64,000 nt of DNA from Actinomadura litoris (GTDB lineage Bacteria; Actinomycetota; Actinomycetes; Streptosporangiales; Streptosporangiaceae): the NCBI RefSeq assembly GCF_009733595.1, contig NZ_WOFH01000010.1, forward strand, positions 248,001 to 312,000. Reading direction: 5' to 3'. Position numbers and translations under genes: made by a program. The first letter of the stretch is position 1, and each line of letters starts with the position of its first letter. Under the pieces are notes generated by a model, which saw nothing but the letters and a program-made list of their open reading frames with translations, ran no database searches and was not told the origin of the DNA. Below, in pieces: positions 8,019 to 15,672 of this stretch.

Positions 8019-8848
8019 CGGATCTCCTCCTCGCGGCTCGGGCGCAGCAGCGCCGGGTGCAGCAGCCGCGCGTCGCCCGCCCGGTACAGCCGGGGCCGGG
8101 GGCCGCCGCGCCGCCCGCCCTTGTCGGACGTCGCCCCCGTGCTCTCCACGAACCCGGGCACCGACAGGACCTTCCGGTGGAAGTTGCCGGCGTGCAGCTC
8201 CTCGCCCCACACCGCCTCGTACACGGCGCGCAGCTCGGGGATCGTGAACTCGGGGGCGCAGAAGGCGGTCGCGAGCGGCGCGTACTCCAGCTTGGCGCGG
8301 GCGCGCTCCAGCCCGTCCGACAGGATCCGCGCGTGGTCGAACGCCAGCCGCCGGGTGGTGCCGGGACGCTGGTCGCCCGCCTCGGTCAGGCCGAGCGCGC
8401 CGACCGCGACCCAGGCCGCGTCGGCCGCGTCGCCGCCCGCCTCGGGGTCGGGCAGCTCCGGCGCGAACGCCAGGTAGGCGACGGAGATGACGCGCATGCG
8501 CGGGTCGCGGCCCGGCGCGCCGTAGGTGCCGAGCTGCTCCAGGTGGACGCGTCCGAGCTCCCCGCCCTTGGCGCTGAGCCCGGTCTCCTCGGCCAGCTCG
8601 CGGACCGCCGCCTCGGACAGGTCCTCCGCCTCGGTGCCCTGGAGCGGACCGCCCGCCTGGACGAACCCGCCGGGCAGCGCCCACATCCCCGCGAACGGCG
8701 CGGCGCCGCGCCGCACCAGCAGCACGTGCAGGGCGCCGTCGCGGATCGTCAGGGCCACCACGTCCACGGTCACCGAGACCGGGTCGTAGTCGCGCGGATC
8801 GTAGTTCGCCAGGAACTCGCTCTCGTCGCGTCCCGGATCCGAGGTCAT
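8015..8848 (-). CDS. NUDIX-domain winged-helix regulator (NrtR-like), first gene of the operon
   Basis: The 277-residue product has an N-terminal NUDIX domain (about residues 25-160) and a C-terminal winged-helix-like region (about 195-245: FTIPELRAVYEAVWG...NFHRKVL). This is the layout of NrtR regulators, which bind DNA and release it on ADP-ribose or a related NAD-derived ligand. The NUDIX box keeps REL-A-EE-T-G (R83, E84, E87, E88, G90) and E75, but the G-x5-E part carries an insertion (GGFVQAGGPLQGTEAED). Residual hydrolase activity is therefore possible. It is first in the minus-strand operon and is preceded by three regularly spaced sites at 8871-8913, so autoregulation is likely. Start ATG 8848 with GGGGAG upstream. 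Confidence 0.85.
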   Translation of the reverse strand: MTSDPGRDESEFLANYDPRDYDPVSVTVDVVALTIRDGALHVLLVRRGAAPFAGMWALPGGFVQAGGPLQGTEAEDLSEAAVRELAEETGLSAKGGELGRVHLEQLGTYGAPGRDPRMRVISVAYLAFAPELPDPEAGGDAADAAWVAVGALGLTEAGDQRPGTTRRLAFDHARILSDGLERARAKLEYAPLATAFCAPEFTIPELRAVYEAVWGEELHAGNFHRKVLSVPGFVESTGATSDKGGRRGGPRPRLYRAGDARLLHPALLRPSREEEIR

Positions 8849-8870
8849 GCGCCCGCTCCCCGCTGTCAGA

Positions 8871-8913
8871 CTCGTTCTGAGTAAGTCTCATATTGAGTTC
8901 ATCTCGATATGAG
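8871..8913 (-). promoter_or_regulatory. Triple phased operator upstream of the NrtR-like operon
   Basis: Three imperfect palindromes of the form CTC-N5-GAG lie at exact 16-bp intervals: CTCGTTCTGAG (8871-8881), CTCATATTGAG (8887-8897) and CTCGATATGAG (8903-8913), separated by 5-nt spacers. The second and third are near-perfect inverted copies of each other (10 of 11 positions). The array begins 23 bp upstream of the regulator's ATG and is the most AT-rich stretch nearby, with -10-like hexamers on the minus strand. It is the obvious binding site for the regulator encoded just downstream. Confidence 0.7.
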
Positions 8914-8958
8914 AAGAACATAGCCCGCAGGGCGGCCGGGTGTCCAGTCCCAAAGCGG

Positions 8959-8992
8959 GAGCGCCGCCTCCCGGGGAGGGGAGACGGCGCTC
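8959..8992 (-). terminator. Hairpin downstream of the APC permease gene
   Basis: Arms at 8959-8972 (GAGCGCCGCCTCCC) and 8979-8992 (GGGAGACGGCGCTC) pair with one mismatch around a 6-nt loop. The hairpin starts about 33 nt past the permease stop codon (9026) on the minus strand. It separates the permease transcript from the NUDIX operon promoter. Confidence 0.65.
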
Positions 8993-9025
8993 TCGGGTCG
9001 TGCGATGGCCTGGGGGAGGATCCGC

Positions 9026-11188
9026 TCAGCGGCGGTGGCGTCCGCCGGTGCTCGGCGGTTCCTCCTGCTCGTCGTCGTGCCAGCCGCCGTGCCGCTGCCG
9101 GTCGGAGGTGTAGGGGGCGTTCGGGGGCCGGCCGCCCGGCTGCCCCCCGGCCGGATACTGGCCGGTCGGGAAGTTCCCCGAGGAGTAGGGCGTCTCCGGC
9201 CGGCTCTGCCCCGGGTCGGTCGGACGCGGCACCGACTCGTACCCGCTGGACCCGTACGGGATGGCTCCGTAGGAGTCGGACGGGCTGGACGCGGACGGCC
9301 CCGGCCCGCGCCGGCCCTGCCCGTAGGCGCCCGAGCCCTGCCGTCCGGACGCGTGCCCGCCCGACCCGAAGTCGCCGGACCCGAAGTCGCCGGACCCGAA
9401 CTCGCCCGATCCGTACCCGCCCGAGCCGTACTCTCCCGAGCCGAACGTCCCGGACCCGTACTGCCCCGGGCCGTGCTCGCCGGAGGAGTACACGCCCGTC
9501 GGGTGCTGCCCGGTGGACTGGCCGAGGTTGAGGTACCCGCCGGTCCGCTGGACGCCCTGCGGGGCCGTCCCCTGCGGGGTGGGCGCGGCGTGCGGCGCGG
9601 AGGCGCGCGTGCCGGGGAAGACGGCGGCGCCGGGCGGCGGGGCGGCGGCCATCGGCGCGGCGACCGGGCGCTCGGGCGCCGGCTCCTCCAGCAGCAGCTT
9701 CATCTGGCTCTTGCGGCGCCCGTAGGCGAGGTACAGCAGCAGGCCCGCGACCATCCAGATCGTGAAGTAACCCCACGTCTGGACCTTGATGTTCAGCATC
9801 AGCCAGCCGACCGCGACGATCGTCACCACGGCGGTGACCGGCGCCGCCGGGACCCTGAACGGGCGGTGCAGGTCGGGCCGGTCGCGGCGCAGCGCCAGCA
9901 CGGCGGCGGCGACGAACAGGAACGCGAACAGCGTCCCGAGCACGACGAGCTGCTCCAGCGTGAGCACGTCGATGGTCTGCGAGGTCACCAGCGCGGCGCC
10001 GCCCGACAGCAGCGTCGCGCGGGAGGGCACCTTGTAGCGGCTCATCCCGGCGAGCGGGCGCGGCAGCAGCCCGTCCCGCGACATCGAGAACACCACCCGC
10101 GTCAGGCTGATCAGCAGCACCAGCATCACGGTGGTCAGCCCGAGCATCGCGCCGACATCGACGATCTTGCCCATCGCGCCCGCGCCGACCGAGTCGAACG
10201 CGGCGGCGAGCAGCAGCTTGTCGGAGTTCAGCTTCGCGAACCCGTCCATGCCGACCATGCCGACGAGCGCGAGCGCGACCGCCACGTACAGCACGACGGC
10301 GGTGACCAGCGTGATGAGGATGCCGCGCGGCACCTTGCGGGGCGCGTCGTCGGTCTCCTCCGAGGCGGTCGCGATCAGGTCGAAGCCGATGTAGGCGAAG
10401 GCGATGGCGGGCGCGGCGGCGAACACGCCCCAGACGCCGAACACGTGCGGCGTGCCGCTGCCGAACGCGCCGAGCACCGCGTCCAGCACCGTCTGGTCGC
10501 CGTTCGGGGCGGGCTTGGAGGGCGGGGTGAGCGGGGTGAGGTTGCCCGGGTGGAAGAACTTCAGCCCGGTCGCGATGACCAGCCCGATGACGATGACCTT
10601 CGCCATGACCATGAACCAGAGCGTCCGCAGGCTCATCCGGCTGCCGGTCGCGAGCATGATGATGAGCAGGAGCAGGATGCCGAACGCGAACAGGTCGGGC
10701 CCCTTCTGCTGCCCGATCAGGTCGCCGAGCCACGAGGGGACCGACACCCCGAAGTCGTGCAGCGCCTGCGTCGCGTACAGCGACCAGACCCGCGCGAGCA
10801 CCGAGGAGGCCAGCAGCAGCTCCATCACCAGCGACCAGCCGACGACCCAGGCCCACACCTCCCCGAACGCGACGTAGCTGAAGGAGTAGGCGCTCCCCGC
10901 GACCGGGATGATCGACGACAGTTCGGCGTAGGCGAGCGCGGTCAGCAGGCACACGCCGCCGGCGATCAGGAAGGAGATGAGCACCCCGGGCCCCGCGGTC
11001 GCGGTGGCCTGCTCTCCGGCGATCTTGAATATGCCGGAACCGATCATTACCCCGAGGCCGAGCACGATGAGGTCGCGCGTCCGGTAGACCACGCGGAGGC
11101 GGTGCCGGCCGCCATAGAGCCGGCCGGTGGCCTGCTCGACCGGCAGGCGCCGGAACATGTTGTTGCGCATGCGGATGTCCCAGGTCAT
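9026..11188 (-). CDS. APC-superfamily amino acid permease with long Gly/Ser-rich cytoplasmic tail
   Basis: The 720-residue protein begins with a cationic amino acid transporter-type core (about residues 30-480, roughly 12 membrane helices). TM1 has the APC signature (VLGLGVMIGSGIFKIAG), followed by AELSSIIPVAGSAYSF and AYIGFDLIATASEE. After TM12, about 220 residues form an unusual disordered tail. It is Pro/Ala-rich at first, then has repeats of the type FGSGEYGSG and FGSGDFGSG with alternating aromatic and acidic residues, ending in His/Arg-rich sequence. The tail is probably cytoplasmic. ATG 11188 is chosen because GGGGGG lies about 6 nt upstream and 28 residues then lead into TM1. The substrate is probably a basic or neutral amino acid, by family only. 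Confidence 0.88.
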   Translation of the reverse strand: MTWDIRMRNNMFRRLPVEQATGRLYGGRHRLRVVYRTRDLIVLGLGVMIGSGIFKIAGEQATATAGPGVLISFLIAGGVCLLTALAYAELSSIIPVAGSAYSFSYVAFGEVWAWVVGWSLVMELLLASSVLARVWSLYATQALHDFGVSVPSWLGDLIGQQKGPDLFAFGILLLLIIMLATGSRMSLRTLWFMVMAKVIVIGLVIATGLKFFHPGNLTPLTPPSKPAPNGDQTVLDAVLGAFGSGTPHVFGVWGVFAAAPAIAFAYIGFDLIATASEETDDAPRKVPRGILITLVTAVVLYVAVALALVGMVGMDGFAKLNSDKLLLAAAFDSVGAGAMGKIVDVGAMLGLTTVMLVLLISLTRVVFSMSRDGLLPRPLAGMSRYKVPSRATLLSGGAALVTSQTIDVLTLEQLVVLGTLFAFLFVAAAVLALRRDRPDLHRPFRVPAAPVTAVVTIVAVGWLMLNIKVQTWGYFTIWMVAGLLLYLAYGRRKSQMKLLLEEPAPERPVAAPMAAAPPPGAAVFPGTRASAPHAAPTPQGTAPQGVQRTGGYLNLGQSTGQHPTGVYSSGEHGPGQYGSGTFGSGEYGSGGYGSGEFGSGDFGSGDFGSGGHASGRQGSGAYGQGRRGPGPSASSPSDSYGAIPYGSSGYESVPRPTDPGQSRPETPYSSGNFPTGQYPAGGQPGGRPPNAPYTSDRQRHGGWHDDEQEEPPSTGGRHRR

Positions 11189-11590
11189 AGGTGTCCCCCC
11201 TGGCCTGAACCCGCGCCGCTGTTCGCGAGAAGTCGGCAGGTCGAAGGTCCCTAAGAATTCACCAGGTATGAGCATAATCGCAATGATTTCTGGCGGATTG
11301 ATGTCGTCTTGATGTCGTCCGGCGCCGGTCGGGCGGGGTGCGGTGTCGAAGGGGAATCGGCCGCTCACGCTGGGCGAAGACCGAATCGGATTCGTCGCGA
11401 GTAGTCGATCTTTTCACCGCCCTTTCGCGAATGCGGGTGTCGCCTGCGCGTCCCCACTCGCCGGCTCTCCAAGGCCGCATCGGCGGGTCCTGGAGAGGGG
11501 GGAAGCGCGTCCGGGGCCGGACGGTGCGGGCGCTGGCGCGCCACCGGGATCGGTGGCACGGTAGGGGCGCCGCGTTCCCCAGGAGGTTCG
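11189..11590. other. 402-bp intergenic region between divergent permease and ggt genes
   Basis: No gene is supported here. The region contains a perfect 11-bp tandem repeat (11298-11319) and an AT-richer patch (about 11250-11300) that probably holds the permease promoter, then GC-rich leader sequence up to the AGGAGG (11581) of ggt. I could not place a convincing -35/-10 pair by eye on either strand. Short open frames here have no ribosome site or protein-like composition. Confidence 0.5.
11298..11319. repeat. Perfect 11-bp tandem direct repeat
   Basis: TTGATGTCGTC occurs twice back to back (11298-11308 and 11309-11319). An 11-bp period puts both copies on the same DNA face, as in sites for OmpR/PhoB-type regulators. 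It lies about 110 bp upstream of the permease start codon. Confidence 0.45.
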
Positions 11591-13453
11591 GTGTCCCGCA
11601 GCCCGTCGTCCTCGAATGCCCTCCGCCGCTCGGCCGCCGTGGCGGCGCTCGCCGTGGCCGCGTCCCTGGTGGTCCCCGCCACCGCCGGCGCGGCGCCCGC
11701 CTCGCCCCCGCACACCCCGCCCGACGAGTCCGCCAAGCAGCCCGTCGCCACCGGCTACGGCGGCGCCGTCTCCACCGTCGACCCGGACGCCAGCGCCGCC
11801 GCCCTGGAGGTGCTCCGCCGCGGCGGCAACGCGATGGACGCCGCGGTCGCCGCGTCCGCGACCCTCGGCGTCACCGAGCCGTACGTCGCCGCGATCGGCG
11901 GCGGCGGATACCTCACCTACTACGACGCGAGGACCCGCCGCGTCCACGCCTTCGACGGCCGCGAGACCGCGCCGAGGACGATGCGGGCCGACTCCTTCCT
12001 CGACCCCGCCACCGGCAAGGCGATCCCGTTCGACGAGGCCGTGACCAGCGGGCTCAGCGTCGGCGTCCCCGGCACCCTCGCCCAGTGGGACCTCGCGCTC
12101 CGCCGCTTCGGCACCCGCGACCTGCGCACGCTCCTCAAGCCCGCGATCCGCACGGCCGAGCACGGCTTCGTCGTCGACCAGGAGTTCCGCGACCAGACCG
12201 CCGCCAACGAGGCGCGGTTCCGCGACATCGTCCCGACCCGCGAGCTGTTCCTGCCCGGCGGGAGGCTCCCCGAGGTCGGCTCGGTGTTCCGCAACCCCGA
12301 CCTCGCGCGCACCTACCGCGAGCTGGGCAGGCGTGGCCCGCGCTGGATGTACGGGGGCGGGCTCGGCGACGAGGTCGCGCGGACGGCCGCCAGGCCGCCG
12401 GTCGATCCCGCCGCCGGGCGCAAGGTGCGTCCCGGCCTGATGAGGCGGGGCGACCTGCGGGCCTACCGCGCGCAGCGCCGGGAGCCCACCCACGTCGCCT
12501 ACCGGGGGCTGGACGTCTACGGGGAGCCGCCCTCCTCGTCCGGCGGGTCCACCGTGGGCGAGGCGCTCAACATCCTCGGCAACTTCCGGCTGGACGCGAA
12601 GGACCCCGCCACCGCGCTGCACTACTACCTGGAGGCGTCCAAGCTCGCCTACGCCGACCGGGGCCGCTACGTCGGCGACCCCTCCCAGGTGGACGTGCCG
12701 CTCGACGAGCTGCTCTCCTCCGGGTTCGCCCGCGAGCGCGCGTGCCTCATCCGGCCCGACCGGGCCGCGGTCGCGCCCGTCGCGCCCGGCAGTCCCGACG
12801 GGCGCTACGACCCGTGCGTCCCGCCCGGCACCCAGACCCGCGCGCTCGCCTACGAGGGCCCGCAGACCACCCACCTGGTCGTCGCCGACAAGTGGGGGAA
12901 CGTCGTCGCCTACAACGTCACCCTCGAACAGTTCGGCGGCAGCGGCATCACCGTCCCCGGACGCGGGTTCCTGCTCAACAACGAGCTGACCGACTTCAGC
13001 ATGCAGCCGCCCGCGCCCGGCTCCCCGCCCGACCCGAACCTGCCCGGCCCGCACAAGCGCCCGCGCAGCAGCATGGCCCCGACGATCGCCCTGAAGGACG
13101 GGCGGCCGAAACTCGCGGTCGGCACCCCCGGCGGATCGACGATCATCACGACCGTCCTGCAGATCCTGGTCAACCGGATCGACCTCGGCATGGACCTGCC
13201 GCAGGCCCTCGCCGCGCCGCGCGCGACGCAGCGCAACACCCCGCAGGTGTTCGCCGAGCCGGCGTTCATCTCCGCCTACGGCCGGGCGCTCGCCGCGCGG
13301 GGGCACCGGATCGAGCCCTTCCCCGGCCCGCCGCGCGAGGTGATCGGCGCCGCGACCGCGCTGGAGTTCCTGCGGCCGGGCCTGGTCCAGGCGGTCGCCG
13401 AGCCGGTCAGGCGCGGTGGCGGCAGCGCGATGGTCCTCACCCCGGCGCGCTAG
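11591..13453 (+). CDS. ggt: Gamma-glutamyltransferase (secreted)
   Basis: The 620-residue precursor has a signal peptide (residues about 13-37, SAAVAALAVAASLVVPATAGAAPA) and the Ntn-hydrolase GGT fold. It self-cleaves before the nucleophile Thr in GPQTTHLVVADKWGNVVA. It then hydrolyses or transfers the gamma-glutamyl group of glutathione and similar peptides outside the membrane. GGT marks include LRRGGNAMDAAVAAS, IGGGGYLTYYDA, DGRETAPRTM, the PRSSMAPTI substrate loop and the GTPGGSTII oxyanion region. The GTG at 11591 is supported by AGGAGG at 11581-11586. It is monocistronic or followed by cutA 51 nt later. Confidence 0.95.
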   Translation: MSRSPSSSNALRRSAAVAALAVAASLVVPATAGAAPASPPHTPPDESAKQPVATGYGGAVSTVDPDASAAALEVLRRGGNAMDAAVAASATLGVTEPYVAAIGGGGYLTYYDARTRRVHAFDGRETAPRTMRADSFLDPATGKAIPFDEAVTSGLSVGVPGTLAQWDLALRRFGTRDLRTLLKPAIRTAEHGFVVDQEFRDQTAANEARFRDIVPTRELFLPGGRLPEVGSVFRNPDLARTYRELGRRGPRWMYGGGLGDEVARTAARPPVDPAAGRKVRPGLMRRGDLRAYRAQRREPTHVAYRGLDVYGEPPSSSGGSTVGEALNILGNFRLDAKDPATALHYYLEASKLAYADRGRYVGDPSQVDVPLDELLSSGFARERACLIRPDRAAVAPVAPGSPDGRYDPCVPPGTQTRALAYEGPQTTHLVVADKWGNVVAYNVTLEQFGGSGITVPGRGFLLNNELTDFSMQPPAPGSPPDPNLPGPHKRPRSSMAPTIALKDGRPKLAVGTPGGSTIITTVLQILVNRIDLGMDLPQALAAPRATQRNTPQVFAEPAFISAYGRALAARGHRIEPFPGPPREVIGAATALEFLRPGLVQAVAEPVRRGGGSAMVLTPAR

Positions 13454-13504
13454 GTCGTGGCCGGTCAAGGCGTGTCCGGGCGGCGAACGGGAAGGAGTGG
13501 GGCC

Positions 13505-13873
13505 ATGGCGCAGTCTTACGTCCAGGTGACGACCACGACCGACTCCCGTCCCGAGGCGGCCGAGCTGGCCAAGTCCGCCGTCGCCGAGCGGCTCGCGGCG
13601 TGCGCCCAGCTCGTCGGCCCGGTCGCCAGCACCTACTGGTGGGAGGGCGAGATCGAGTCGGCCGAGGAGTGGATGGTGGTCTTCAAGACCACCGCCGACC
13701 GCTTCGACGAGCTGGCCTCGCTGATCACCGACGGGCACTCCTACGACACCCCGGAGATCATCGCGACGCCCGTCGTCGCGGGCAGCATGGACTACCTCGC
13801 CTGGGTCGCCGAGCAGACCGAGCCGGACGCCGACGAGGAGGCCGACGCCGACGAGGACGCCGTGTCCACCTGA
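13505..13873 (+). CDS. cutA: CutA divalent-cation tolerance protein
   Basis: This 122-residue ferredoxin-like-fold protein matches CutA1. It has QVTTTTDSRPEAAELAKSAVAERLAACAQ, then STYWWEGEIESAEEWMVVFKTT, then HSYDTPEIIATPV, the usual order of conserved blocks. CutA1 forms very stable trimers and is linked to tolerance of Cu(II) and other divalent ions; its precise role is unsettled. The last 15 residues are an Asp/Glu/Ala-rich acidic tail not typical of the core fold. Start ATG 13505 with AAGGAG upstream. The structured repeat begins directly after its stop. Confidence 0.93.
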   Translation: MAQSYVQVTTTTDSRPEAAELAKSAVAERLAACAQLVGPVASTYWWEGEIESAEEWMVVFKTTADRFDELASLITDGHSYDTPEIIATPVVAGSMDYLAWVAEQTEPDADEEADADEDAVST

Positions 13874-14018
13874 GTCCGGCCCACGCCACTCGCCTGGCGG
13901 CCCGTGCCCTGACCGTGCCTCGGCGGGCGCGGCCCTCGCTTCGCGATCTTCGCGGTGGGGCCGCGCCCGCGTCGTCGGCCCCACCGCTCGGCCACGCGCC
14001 CGCGCGACGGCTGAGGTC
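13874..14018. repeat. Structured intergenic repeat, left copy (inverted relative to 16287-16430)
   Basis: Read as its reverse complement, this segment aligns over its whole length with 16287-16430. About four in five bases agree by eye, including an identical 16-mer (GAAGATCGCGAAGCGA) and the block GCCGCCAGGCGAGT. It fills the tail-to-tail gap between cutA and the MFS gene. Internal hairpins are GCGGGCGCGGCCC (13923-13935) with GGGCCGCGCCCGC (13958-13970), and, mutually exclusive with it, GCGGTGGGGCC (13952-13962) with GGCCCCACCGC (13977-13987). It may serve as a bidirectional terminator or be a small repeat-family member. Confidence 0.75.
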
Positions 14019-14031
14019 GCCGGGGGCGGCC

Positions 14032-15579
14032 TCAGCCCACCGGCGGCGGTGCGTCCTTGGCGCGGACGCCCTGGCGGGGGAGGAGCAGCGCCGGGACGAT
14101 CATCACGGCCGTCAGCGCGAGCGAGATCCAGAACGTGCTGCCGAACGCGTCCGCCAGCTTCGGCGCGATCTGCTCGCGCACGCGGTCGGGGATCTCGCCC
14201 ATGCCGCCCGCGCCACCGCCGCCGCCCGACTGCGGGATCCGGTCGTTGATCTGGCGGGACAGGATGACCGCCAGCAGCGCCGTCCCGACCGAGCCGCCGA
14301 GCTGGACGAGGATCTGGAGCGAGCTGGACGCGCGCGACATCGCCGCCCGGTTCAGCGTGACCAGCGCGGCCGACATCGTCGGCATCATCGTGGAGCCGAG
14401 CCCGAGGCCGCGCACGAACAGCGCGGAGCCGAGCAGCCAGTAGGAGGTGTCCGCGTCCACCAGCGCGAACGGGACGGTCCCGACGCACAGCAGCACGATG
14501 CCGACCGGGACGATCCGTCCGGCGCCGAACTTGTCGGTGATCACGCCCGCGAGCGGCATCGCGGTCGCGGCGCCGAGGCCCTGCGGGACGAGCAGCAGCC
14601 CGGCGGCGAGCGCGCCCTCGCCGCGCGCGCTCTGGTAGTAGAGCGGGATCAGCAGCATCGACCCGAGCAGCGCGATGCCGACGAGGAAGATCGCGAGCGA
14701 GGCGGTCGCGAACGTCCGGTCGGCGAAGAGCCGGACGTCGATCAGGGACTTCTCCTTGCGTTGCAGGCTGTGCGGCACGAACAGCGCCAGCAGCACCAAC
14801 CCGGCGACCAGCCAGCCGATCGTGGCCGCGTCGCCGAAGCCCCCGTTGCTGCTCGCGGTCGACAGCCCGTAGATCAGCAGGACGAAACCGGGCGGCAGCA
14901 GGAACAGCCCGCGCAGGTCGAGCGCCGTGGAGGCGCGGCCGTCGCGCTCACCGTGCTCGTGCGGCACCTTCCACCACGCCAGCGCCAGCGCGGCCGCGCC
15001 GACCGGAAGGTTCACGAAGAAGATCCAGCGCCAGTCGACGTCCTGGACGAGCCAGCCGCCGAGCACCGGCCCGAGTACCGGCCCGAGCAGCATCGGCACG
15101 CCGACGATGCTCATGATCCGGCCGATCCGGCGCGGCCCGGCGGCCATCGTCAAGATCGCCATGCCGGTCGGCATCAGCATGCCGCCGCCGAGCCCCTGCA
15201 CCACCCGGAAGGCGATGAGCGACTCGATGTTCCAGGCCGCGCCCGACAGGGCCGACCCGAGGACGAACAACACGATCGAGGACATCCACACGCGCCGCCC
15301 GCCGAAGCGGTCGATGGCCCAGCCGGTGAGCGGGATGACGGTGCCGAGCGCGAGCATGTAGCCGGTGATCACCCACTGGATGGTGGACAGGCCCGCGTCG
15401 AAGTCGTGGCCCAGCGTCTGGAGCGCCACGTTGACGATCGTGGTGTCCAGGATCGCCATAATCGTGCCCGCCACGATGACGAGGCCGAGCACGATCACCT
15501 GCCGGTCCAGCCTGTCCGACGGGGGGTCGGCCGCGCCCGTGCCGGGCGGCGCGAGCTTGGCGGGAGGGCTCTCGGTCAT
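14032..15579 (-). CDS. DHA2-family MFS drug efflux transporter (EmrB/QacA type)
   Basis: The 515-residue protein has the 14-helix DHA2 layout. TM1 carries the motif LDTTIVNVALQTL (about residues 44-56), followed by QWVITGYMLALGTVIPLTGWAIDRFGGRR (motif A) and GPVLGPVLGGWLV (motif C, antiporter). A Gly/Pro-rich loop (QSGGGGGAGG) precedes the last helix. These proteins export drugs by proton antiport. The gene is divergent from a MarR regulator (15673) across a 93-bp region holding two identical 11-bp palindromes, so it is very probably the regulated target. ATG 15579. Confidence 0.9.
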   Translation of the reverse strand: MTESPPAKLAPPGTGAADPPSDRLDRQVIVLGLVIVAGTIMAILDTTIVNVALQTLGHDFDAGLSTIQWVITGYMLALGTVIPLTGWAIDRFGGRRVWMSSIVLFVLGSALSGAAWNIESLIAFRVVQGLGGGMLMPTGMAILTMAAGPRRIGRIMSIVGVPMLLGPVLGPVLGGWLVQDVDWRWIFFVNLPVGAAALALAWWKVPHEHGERDGRASTALDLRGLFLLPPGFVLLIYGLSTASSNGGFGDAATIGWLVAGLVLLALFVPHSLQRKEKSLIDVRLFADRTFATASLAIFLVGIALLGSMLLIPLYYQSARGEGALAAGLLLVPQGLGAATAMPLAGVITDKFGAGRIVPVGIVLLCVGTVPFALVDADTSYWLLGSALFVRGLGLGSTMMPTMSAALVTLNRAAMSRASSSLQILVQLGGSVGTALLAVILSRQINDRIPQSGGGGGAGGMGEIPDRVREQIAPKLADAFGSTFWISLALTAVMIVPALLLPRQGVRAKDAPPPVG

Positions 15580-15620
15580 GGTCGGGTCCCCTTGGTCGTT
15601 CGCGTGACTAGGTAAACGTC

Positions 15621-15669
15621 TTGAACTTCAACGTGTTGGCAGTGCACCACGAAATATGTTGAACTTCAA
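15621..15669. promoter_or_regulatory. Paired MarR operators between MFS and marR-family genes
   Basis: TTGAACTTCAA, a palindrome with one central base, occurs at 15621-15631 and 15659-15669, 38 bp centre to centre. The flanks (GTC before the first, GAC after the second) make the two sites an inverted pair. The right site ends 3 nt before the marR-family ATG, so bound repressor would also cover its translation start. Confidence 0.75.
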
Positions 15670-15672
15670 GAC

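Noticed and set aside
9300..9480. Regular short repeats that might look like a CRISPR array
   Set aside because: They are in-frame GSG-type codons in the permease tail; units are short, imperfect and lack unique spacers.
11338..15615. A 1425-codon plus-strand open frame across ggt, cutA and the MFS gene
   Set aside because: It runs through several genes in the wrong frame or strand, with low-complexity Arg/Ala/Gly/His sequence and no motifs.
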